Assembly (NCBI GenBank): GCA_020284085.1
Contig: JACEVL010000018.1
Coordinates: 676,001-740,000 of the forward strand
From: Aporrectodea caliginosa
Lineage: Eukaryota; Annelida; Clitellata; Crassiclitellata; Lumbricidae
Direction: 5' to 3'
Length of the DNA: 64,000 bases
Under the pieces are notes generated by a model. That model made no database searches, was not told where the DNA came from, and saw nothing but the letters and a program-made list of their open reading frames with translations. The translations under genes and the position numbers were made by a program. This document shows positions 56,472 to 64,000 of this stretch, piece after piece (within the stretch, counting starts at the first letter, position 1; every line of letters starts with the position of its first letter).

Positions 56472-59400
56472 GTAATCCATTGGAGAAACCCAGTCGAAAT
56501 CCGATAGGGACATTTCATAGGAATATCAAAATGTCATATGATTATCTGTGTATGTAATCTAATCTAATCTAATCTAATCTAACTAATCTAGGTGGTTGGA
56601 AGTGATGGTCGTCAGCTGAGTCATTTCATTGGGATTCGACGCTTGGATCCGAGAAATTGGATGACGCTGGTCAACTGTGCACGTCTTCCAGCGGAACAGA
56701 ACCTAGAAGTGATCCAGATTGGCTGGAACATCTACTACAGTGCCTCAAAGGTCATCAGTCACACATATTATGCATATAAGATGTAAATTTATGCCATTAG
56801 TATTAATAAATATTAGGGGTGGGCAACGATTAAAAATTGTTCATACATCTCGCACGATTAAAATTTTTCAACCGTCCGATTAATTTTTAACGCATGTCAC
56901 AATAGATAATAAGTACAACTATTATGCCTATAATATGTAAATTTATGCCATAGTATTAATAAATATACATGATTTGCCCAATGCTGTCCATGATTCTTAC
57001 TTAGCTTTTGATTAATACAAGCTTGTACCATAGCATAAGCCGTATTTTAATCAATCAATCAAATCAACTTTATCAATCAATCAATCAAGGAGATGCATAA
57101 GGAATTAGGTTGTCTGAGCCTACATAGGCAAGATAAATAATGCATTTGGAATCACTGGGATACTACTAGATGTGATGATGGCATTGATGATGATGATGAC
57201 AATGACGATGATGTTGGCGATGACAATGAACAAGTATGATCATGTGTATTGTTACAGAATATTCAACCTAATGATGAGCTATTGGTGTGGTATGGAGAAT
57301 CGACAGAGGTGTTTTTTGGAATACCTGTATTTGGGTGCTGCAATGACACCTCTAAAGGTAGGTCTGTATTGTGTTAAACTACTTTGCAGGTTATTTTATT
57401 TTAAAGTAATTACCCTTTTGCTGAATATTGTATTGTATTGTATTGTATTGTATTTGAACACTTGTTATAGCGGTTCTTCCAGATTCCCATTCAGAGGCGC
57501 CCCCACTACTGCGCGGACGCTGAATCGGAGTTTCACGCCAAAATGCATGAGCAATTGCTAAATGAAGGACAGCAGAGCTCACGGAGGTAAGTTTTGATGG
57601 TGGCATTGACCCGATGATGACAATGAACCTCCAGCTGCAAGGCACCGAACATACCCCTGACCACGCGTGTGTTGTATTGTGTTATATTGTATTGTAATGT
57701 ATTGTATTGGTGTGGTATTGCGAATGAGCCACCCGCAGTAAAGATCCGAGTAATTAATCTGCTGATAAACCGACCTAAAGGAATCGAATTGTGTTAAACG
57801 GGCGTGGCAGGTTATTTTACTCGGCCACTAAGGACCTCTTAATAGTACTGTTACCTGCAACAATTTGACGTAAGGTTAGGTGAAAGTAAGACCATCACTT
57901 GTGTAACTGTTACCACATACCATTAGCAATAGGGCAACTAAGGGCTCTCAGGGCCTGCAAGTGCACATAGCCCAGACCAAATAGTACAGATTGGAGAAGG
58001 AAGTGCTAAGGATCTTCACTTACGACAACATTAGTGATACATCACAATCTTCACTTCTTGGGTTATATGTTTGTTTGCAAGAGCCAATGGAGATCTTTAA
58101 CATTGGGCAAGAATTGCCTTGGAGAGGTACTTTGAAATCACACAACCTAAATTACTCCTTTGATGTTATTTACTGTGTGCCTCTGCACAATTCTCTAACA
58201 TGTTGCTGAATTCCTAAATACCAGTTATGTCCTGTTTTAGGTTCAAAACCTGTGATGGTGAGTAATCCAGTGCCAGAGAATTGGCGGCCGCAAGGAAGAG
58301 ATCAATCTGCTGCAGAATTCCTGACCGGTAACTGTTCTACAGCCGAGGACGTGTCATTGCTAACTGCTAAAGTCTGTAAAAAAGCCCATGCAAACGTAAA
58401 CATGCGGATATGCAGCGTTAATACGCCAAACAAGATGGAGGATTCACCTGGGGTGGCGAGACAAGTCTGCAAAGGTTTGCCAGCTGCAAAAAGAATGCTG
58501 AATTTGGGGTTATCAGACTGCGTTGAGTGTTCTGTGTGCAGCCGACGGTTCAACACGCGAAGCAACTTGAGATCTCACATGCGAATTCACACACTCGAGA
58601 AACCGTTTGCCTGTTGCTTTTGCCGAAAAGGATTCAGTCAGTCATCGACTCTGAGAAACCATCTACGGCTGCACACAGGTCAGTATGCTCATTATTGTGT
58701 ACTGGTTGTCAATGCCTGTTGGCCCAGCAAGTTTAATAACAGGGCCATGTTTGAGTTTGTTGCTCTTTAACCTTATTGATGTTGCATCCCCATTTTGCAA
58801 CCTGGGCAGGATTTAATTGTCAAAGTTTGCAGTCAGCTTATGTGTTTCATTTTGAGAAGGCAATTTACGGTGTGGGGAATATATGGCCTTGACCCTGCTC
58901 ATTTTTCAATGAATATGTGTGAACTTAGTGACTACTGAAGCATGTTTTAGTTCAGCAGGGTTTATGGTCATGAGGAAGTTTTTCCAACTAGTTTTTATAA
59001 CGTTGGATTGCTTGAAACATACATACTTGTTTATACGTAGTAAATCATGGTTTATGTGATTGCTCTTTAGCCTTTCAGCAACCAGCATGTTTCATGTCTA
59101 GAAAAGCAGACATTATTGAAGCAAAAAATGCTCATACAAGTTGACTCTCTAATGTAATATGTGAAGTGTCTGATAACGGACAGTAATGTCACATTTTGAA
59201 GTACATGTATTATCTAAGTTGACTGTTTTGACACTAGACAACTTATGTCCATATTAGTGCCTGAGCTATTTAACATACATTAACATACATTATACCAGGA
59301 TGCAGGAGTGTTGAATAGGTCTATATGTTGACATGCATGACTGCACTTTTTGCATTTGCTGTATGCATAGACAATTGCACTTTTTGCATTTGCTGTAAGC

Positions 59401-59735
59401 ATAGACAATTGCACTTTTGCCTTTGCTGTATGCATAGTTACTTGCATTTTTTGTATTTGCTGTATGCATAGATAATGGCACTTTTGCATTTGCTGTATGC
59501 ATAGACAACTTGATGTTTCTTGTTAAAAACGTATACTTTATAAACATACTTTCCTGTATGTGTGCAGATTTTTCTCCTGGGCATTTACAGTTGATTGTTT
59601 GGATTTCTATTTACAGGTGAAAAGCCATACAGGTGTTTTGAATGTGACAGCTCATATTCTCAGTTGGCAGGTCTTCGAGCACATCAGAAAAGTGCTCGCC
59701 ACAAAATCAAAAATGCCATTGGCGTTGGATCTTGA
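55707..59735 (+). CDS. PRDM12: PR/SET domain zinc-finger protein, PRDM12 type (5' exon missing)
   Basis: Five exons: 55707-55909, 56592-56750, 57258-57357, 58241-58678, 59617-59735 (stop TGA 59733-59735). Phases agree throughout and give 339 residues. The PR/SET domain is in exons 1-3: [58 protein letters not shown]. Three C2H2 fingers follow in exons 4-5 ([24 protein letters not shown]); the linker HTLEKPF and the ending [16 protein letters not shown] are the PRDM12 signature. PRDM12 proteins are nuclear regulators of neural progenitors, and of pain neurons in mammals, working with G9a-type methyltransferase; the PR domain itself lacks the usual methylation motif. Compared with vertebrates the PR-to-finger linker is long and the C-terminal poly-Ala tail is absent. 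Vertebrate PRDM12 has about 90 more N-terminal residues, which I could not find here; the first exon starts with two bases of a split codon. Confidence 0.93.
56410..56589. repeat. (GATT)n and (AATCT)n microsatellites in PRDM12 intron 1
   Basis: (GATT)n at 56410-56472 and (AATCT)n at 56557-56589, the latter reaching the branch and acceptor region of the exon at 56592. Repeat-length changes there could touch splicing. Confidence 0.9.
57427..57840 (-). repeat. dimeric tRNA-derived SINE, copy 2, in PRDM12 intron 3
   Basis: Same order as 12911-13322: (AATAC)n tail at 57425-57455, AACACTTGTTATAGCG, ATTCAGAGGCGCCCC, CTGAATCGGAGTTTCACGCC, CTCCAGCTGCAAGGCACCGA, ATTGT-rich spacer, GAGCCACCCGCAGTAAAGAT, CTCGGCCACTAAGGA. 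The A and B boxes are partly lost and the internal stretch near the second B box is deleted. Confidence 0.75.
59330..59512. repeat. ~35-48 bp tandem repeat in the last PRDM12 intron
   Basis: Unit GCATAGACAATTGCACTTTT plus TGCATTTGCTGTAT repeats about five times with small changes. It ends about 100 bp before the last exon's acceptor. Confidence 0.9.
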
Positions 59736-59870
59736 CTGCTGTTGAAGTTTGCAAGTTCTATGAAGAACAAAACGTCTTAGGAATTACTCGAACGTTTTGA
59801 AACATGCTTGGTTCTTCTCTGGGATTAGATATATGCACAATCGGCCTCTTTTATGCTATCTGTATAGTAC

Positions 59871-59888
59871 TTATTTATTTATTTATTG
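59871..59888 (+). promoter_or_regulatory. AU-rich element in the PRDM12 3' UTR
   Basis: Overlapping ATTTA pentamers (TTATTTATTTATTTATTG), 136 bases after the stop. In metazoan mRNAs such clusters bind TTP/HuR-type proteins and shorten mRNA life. A use here is inference. Confidence 0.5.
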
Positions 59889-60328
59889 CACTTTCTATGA
59901 ATATGCTTAATATGTGGGCTATGTCAGCGGTTTTCAAACGGAGGTGTTGCTAAGTGGTACGCACAAAAATATAAAAAACATTTCTGTTAGGTTTGTCTTT
60001 GATTAGCTACTGCTATTCCACGTCCACCATGCACTTCTTTTCCTTTAAATTTTATGAGTTTATGTCCATCTTTCTTTGGGGAGCTTTGTGCTCGCCTGTT
60101 GTTTTTTTATCTTATTTTGGTTTGCATTCTACAATGGCCTATAATCACAAATGTTACAGTTTAATTTCTAGTGTTTTACAAACTGTGCAGTGTACAATAT
60201 ACTGTATAATGCTGCATATGGGAATGTTGTACATTAGTCCGCTACATGTAGATGGTGTATGTGGGAAAGGGGCTTTGGTATGATTTCATTTTCTGTTTTG
60301 ACATGTCGACAATGATCCACACAAATAT

Positions 60329-60334
60329 AATAAA
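60329..60334 (+). terminator. candidate polyadenylation signal AATAAA
   Basis: AATAAA about 0.6 kb after the PRDM12 stop. Not backed by a visible downstream element. Confidence 0.3.
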
Positions 60335-60339
60335 AGCAG

Positions 60340-61548
60340 TACGTGTATTCACAGTATTATTGGTTCTCGTGTTCTCTACCTCTTCATATCCACAATTCTC
60401 GTGTGAAGACTCAACCGAACGTTTACCTCTTCCAGTCTGTGTATGGTTCTTAATCATTCCTGTTGCTTGTCTTCAAAGGGCACCTTTGAATTTGGTAAGG
60501 AGGGCATTTTCAAATTGGATTGCATTTATTAGCACTTGTAAGGAAACTTTACTACTGGAAGTAGAACTGCCAGCTCATTTTCACTCCATTGCCACCTATG
60601 GATACCCAGGTAGTTATACAGTACTTCCACTGGTAAAGTTGACGGGGAGTGTCTAAGCTGACAGGAGATTAAATGAATGCAACCTGTGAACAGAAGCAAA
60701 ATGGATTAGCATGTGTCAGTCATTTATCTTCAGTAGCATAAAGTTGGAATAATTTGCAGATTCTCTGGAAATCTCGCCTGCAAGTGACTTGTATTATGTC
60801 TACTAGTGATCGAAATAAGGGCGTAATTTTAGAGGAGCAATCCGGGCATGCCCCATTGAATGTTTTGGGGTTGCATGCCCACCAGTGAGTTTTGGTCAGG
60901 GAAGGTATACGGTTATATCCAGAAACTAATCTTCACTAATAATGTGAAGCTAAATGACGCTTCATGAAAACTAGTTACAGTAAAGGGAAAATCATCATTG
61001 TGATGAGTGTGTGATGAGTGTGAGCTGAGGCGCTGTATAAAATTCAGAAATGATAGATTAAATGTTTTCTCTGCACAGGGATGGGCAAATTGTTCGGAAA
61101 ATGTAATTGAATTACAAAATTATTTGGGACATGAAAAATAATTTCAAATTACAAAATACATGCGAAAATGTAATTAAATTACAAATTACATGATTTCAAG
61201 TCATTTCAGTTACGTAATTTCTATTGCTGCCCATCCCTGTCTCTGCAATGGAATTTTGAGATCTTTGGTGAGATGCCAGAAATGTGCGGAAAACATGCTT
61301 TTAAAATAGATCAACTCGGCGTTTGCTGAATCTTCAGTATTTCGCTCTCAGTTTCACTAGGTCGTTCTATACTTTTGGTTTGGGTTACAGTAATGACGAA
61401 CATGCATTATCAATTTTTATGAATTCTTTTGGTAAATAGGCTTAATAAAAATTAATATCGACGAACTGAATGAATAAATTGTAATCGGGCCAGTATTTGA
61501 GTTCTGGCTCACTTACTTAAACTAGGCTACAAACCATTTTGTGCGATT
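60340..61548. other. intergenic between PRDM12 and NAA30
   Basis: Contains the MITE at 61076-61239. A 134-codon + frame (60252-60656) has no domain and no splice context and is taken as chance. Nothing else recognised. Confidence 0.4.
61076..61239. mobile_element. hAT-type MITE (CAGGGATGGGC) with TGTAATT repeats
   Basis: 164 bp; ends CAGGGATGGGCAAATTG and GCTGCCCATCCCTG; perfect 8-bp duplication TCTCTGCA (61068-61075 and 61240-61247). The interior is built of TGTAATTGAATTACA-like words, as in the hAT at 17081-19235. It lies about 0.5 kb upstream of the NAA30 promoter. Confidence 0.93.
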
Positions 61549-61577
61549 TGTCACGTGCAGCATTGGCAACGAACAAG

Positions 61578-61598
61578 ATGGCCGTCGTTGATCGTTGA
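61578..61598 (+). promoter_or_regulatory. upstream mini-ORF and YY1-like site in the NAA30 5' region
   Basis: ATGGCCGTCGTTGATCGTTG then A: a six-codon reading frame (MAVVDR stop) 218 bases before the NAA30 start. CAAGATGGCCG also matches the YY1 site typical of housekeeping promoters just after the transcription start. The two readings are alternatives or may coexist. Confidence 0.4.
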
Positions 61599-61815
61599 TA
61601 TGTTTTGTTGTTTTCGCTAAACAAGTCCAACTGTTTTTTCACTCTAAATAACACCGTGGTATATATTTAGGAAGTGGCATTCGGGTTTTTTGACGCTGCT
61701 GATATTCACCCAAACATTACAGAACACTAAACGAGTAAATTTCTATACGATCAGTGATAAAGTTTTTGTGGATCGTCCGTCTGGCCATGGCGACAAGTGT
61801 TCGCTGTTAAGCAGT

Positions 61816-62592
61816 ATGGCCAATGACATCGAAGGGTTGACCTCGAGTGAAACTGTTTCTGAGCCTTGTCGAGCAACTACGCTTGGAAACGAATCAGCTA
61901 AACAGCTTGGAGACGGTGAAGAAAAGAACGACGATACATCGATTAGAAGTATGTCCCACGTTAAAAACGAACTTCAGTCAAGCGACGGTGGCGCCGCCGC
62001 GGCCGTTCCTAACGGTTGCGTGCACCATCATGTCCTCGAAGCCGGTATTCATGCATCTAACGAGGAGAGGTGTTCCCCATCGTCGACTGATCATGGCATT
62101 TTCTCTGGAGGGTCTGACTGTGACAGTGTTAATCATGACAGCAGTCGGTTGCTTGAGAATGCTTCCGATGCTGTAGACCGTGACAGTCCGAACAGCTCAA
62201 CAAAAGCAGAAAGTTCAGCCTCTCTAGCGGTGAATCTAGCCAACCTATCACAGCATCAGGAACTTGTAGGTGAGGCAAGTATTGACGACAAAGAAAGCGA
62301 TGATGTGAGATCAGTAACAGAAGTGCTGTCCAGCATAACGATTTCAAACGACCTTCCAGGAGTGCCTTTAGACATGTTGAAAGCTGAGAGCTTGCGGGTT
62401 TCGGTGGAGGAGACAAGTGGTGGGGAAATGGCTGAGAGCGGCCTGTGCAACAGTGGCATCGAGTACGTCATGTACGAATCTGAAAAGCAGATGCCAGAAA
62501 TCATGTCGCTAATCACAAAAGATTTATCTGAACCATATTCCATCTACACGTACCGATACTTCATACACAATTGGCCAAAGCTGTGCTTTCTT
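61816..62592 (+). CDS. NAA30: N-alpha-acetyltransferase 30 (NatC catalytic subunit), first coding exon
   Basis: ATG at 61816 (context CAGTATGG, A at -3, G at +4) opens 259 codons ending at the donor CTT|GTACGT (exon end 62592, phase 0). Residues 1 to about 210 are low-complexity, rich in Ser, Asp and Glu with a GGAAAA stretch, as in the disordered N-terminus of metazoan NAA30. The end is diagnostic: [20 protein letters not shown], then [20 protein letters not shown] and CFL, the start of the GNAT fold. NAA30 with NAA35 and NAA38 acetylates N-termini beginning Met-Leu, Met-Ile, Met-Phe and similar on ribosomes. The rest of the acetyltransferase domain, including the acetyl-CoA loop, must lie in exons right of the window; none was found up to 64000. 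The frame is open upstream to 61690 but has no ATG there. Confidence 0.93.
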
Positions 62593-62879
62593 GTACGTAT
62601 GATCTCCATTTCCTTTAGGCCAGAGCAGAATTGAAGGAATTTTTGCTTGTTAGGTTCCTAGATGGTTTTCACAGTAGTATTAGCAAGAACTCCCAAATTA
62701 GATTAGAGATAGAACATTGCACCCAAAACCATCCAGGAACCAAATGCGAAAATAGCTGTATTAAAATATGCTGGACCCTCTTTATAAAATTGTCATTACA
62801 ATGCACAATCTAGAACACAAATGCTAAGCTTTAGATGGCCGCAGCATTCGAAAGCAGTAAATTTACATTTCTTCTTGTA

Positions 62880-63680
62880 TTACTGGTTCATGAGAATCCA
62901 TTTTCGTTTAGATTTAAACGAAATGCTGCTAAGTTGACGTATCTTGAGCGCCCAGTATGCATAAAGTTGGTTTTTAATTTCAGCTACCATTTGTTGGTGT
63001 AGCATATTGTAGTTATGTATTGAACAAGCCTCTGATGGGTTGGAGAAGACCTCACAGTCGACCTTGATTTGTGGAGCAGCATCTGACAGGAAAAGGAAAT
63101 GAAGGCATGAACGATAGAAGTAAAGGTAGAAGAGGAGACAGAACGTCGTATCACTCTGAACCATCTCAGCTGGAAGTAGCAGGAGCGGGTAGGGTTGGAA
63201 ATGTGAGCAGGAAAGGTAAGCATGCTATCCAGGATAATGGCACGGTTAAGAACACTAGACAAGTAAATGAATTAGGGAAAGCTCTCAGCAAGGCAGGCAA
63301 ATTCAAGCTTAATAAGTTGTTGGCGAGTACCAAGCCAAATGAGTTGGGTCTTAGACGAATTTAGTACAAGGCGATTAGAAGACATCCAGCAGTGTGCAGC
63401 CAGTGAGGGCAAGCTGGGCAGAGGGAGGGCCATGAACAAAGGCCAGTACTTCCTCAGCATAAAGGTGGCCAGTTGAGGAATATTAGAAAAGAGAGCAGGA
63501 ATGTCAGCCATATAGAGACGATACAATAGCGGGCCTAAAACAGAGCCCTGAGGGACACCAAGTTTGACGACAACCCAAGGGATCCTAGCATCACCACAAA
63601 CGACCATTTGAGTGTGGCCAGAGAGGTAGTATTTGAAGTATATGTACTGATTACATGTTGACAACATGTGCATTCATGTA
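62880..63680 (-). pseudogene. LINE reverse transcriptase fragment (CR1/L2-like) in NAA30 intron 1
   Basis: Minus strand: YLSGHTQMVVCGDARIPWVV, then KLGVPQGSVLGPLLYRLYMA gives the reverse transcriptase GVPQGSVLGPxLF block. The catalytic YxDD has decayed: a neighbouring frame reads LYAEEVLAF at its place. WMSSNRLVLNSSKTQLIWLG follows, then after a frame change IILDSMLTFPAHISN and TRSCYFQLR. The order is that of CR1/L2 elements. Nonfunctional. Confidence 0.85.
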
Positions 63681-63689
63681 GTAATCATA

Positions 63690-64000
63690 AACTAGAACAA
63701 AAATGGGTTGCCTGTGATATGATTACTGTATGTATGCATGTATATAGTAATCTTAAACTAGTGTATAGGTACTCTTAACTTCTAAATTACCTGCAGGTTT
63801 GAGATTGCATATCAACCAGGGGCTGCTTGTTTGTCTTGTAGTGGAGTGATCTTCTGGATATTGACCTGATTATGGCCTGGGTTTGGTGTGCCATCGGTGC
63901 CATCGATTAGACATGGGCACAATATATTTTACTAATTAACCTGACATGCATTATGTATTATGTGTATTGTCTTAAGATGTGCATGTTTTGTGGGTCTTCT
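63690..64000. other. intron sequence, nothing recognised
   Basis: Presumed NAA30 intron 1. No exon coding for the acetyl-CoA-binding part of NAA30 is seen. Confidence 0.4.

Noticed and set aside
59335..59512. CRISPR-like array of ~35-bp repeats
   Set aside because: Repeats are contiguous with no unique spacers, in an animal intron; a minisatellite.
60252..60656. 134-codon + ORF after PRDM12
   Set aside because: Lies in the presumed 3' UTR and flank, has no domain, and overlaps a minus-strand open frame of similar length.
63071..63364. 97-codon + ORF
   Set aside because: Antisense of the LINE reverse transcriptase remnant on the minus strand.

Overview
This window is animal nuclear DNA. It holds intron-split protein genes lying in a sea of DNA transposons, LINE remnants, tRNA-derived SINEs and tandem repeats. 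Gene content (IMP3, a PRDM12-type PR/SET zinc-finger gene, NAA30), small exons with GT-AG borders and the repeat landscape suggest a marine invertebrate deuterostome, most likely an echinoderm. That assignment is inference; no organism-specific marker was seen. There is no bacterial or phage gene content, no CRISPR array and no rRNA gene.

Layout. 1-9.1 kb: seven phase-consistent exons encoding the last 472 residues of a large, low-complexity, tyrosine-motif-rich protein that I do not recognise, plus a possible alternative last exon at 11.09 kb. 12-25 kb: gene-free and full of mobile DNA (dimeric SINE, nested hAT, a Mutator-like element inside a LINE, MITEs with 8- or 9-bp target duplications). 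25.18-31.65 kb: the complete seven-exon IMP3 gene (U3 snoRNP protein), with at least four DNA transposons in its introns and one just upstream. 31.7-55.7 kb: a long repeat-dominated interval with two related 1.4-kb elements starting TAG, a nested pair of inverted MITEs, a cluster of TGACGTCA-like sites, a roughly 1-kb tandem array with a foldback core, and a word bias toward TAGGCCTA. 55.7-59.7 kb: a PRDM12-type gene, five exons seen, 5' exon(s) not found. 61.8-62.6 kb: first coding exon of NAA30 (catalytic subunit of N-terminal acetyltransferase C), the rest lying beyond the window.

All recognised host genes are on the + strand and do not form an operon or an obvious pathway. IMP3 and NAA30 are housekeeping genes; PRDM12 is a developmental (neural/nociceptor) regulator in other animals. 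No clearly new defence or metabolic system was seen. The best candidates for something undescribed are the inverted-repeat-bounded ~190-bp core repeated at 46.4, 47.7 and 48.7 kb, the Mutator-like element with an unfamiliar Cys-rich ORF, the short-ORF mariner-type element with ~215-bp terminal repeats, and the two inverted MITE copies each hit by a different MITE at nearly the same base. Everything was read by eye, without alignment tools; identity statements are visual estimates.
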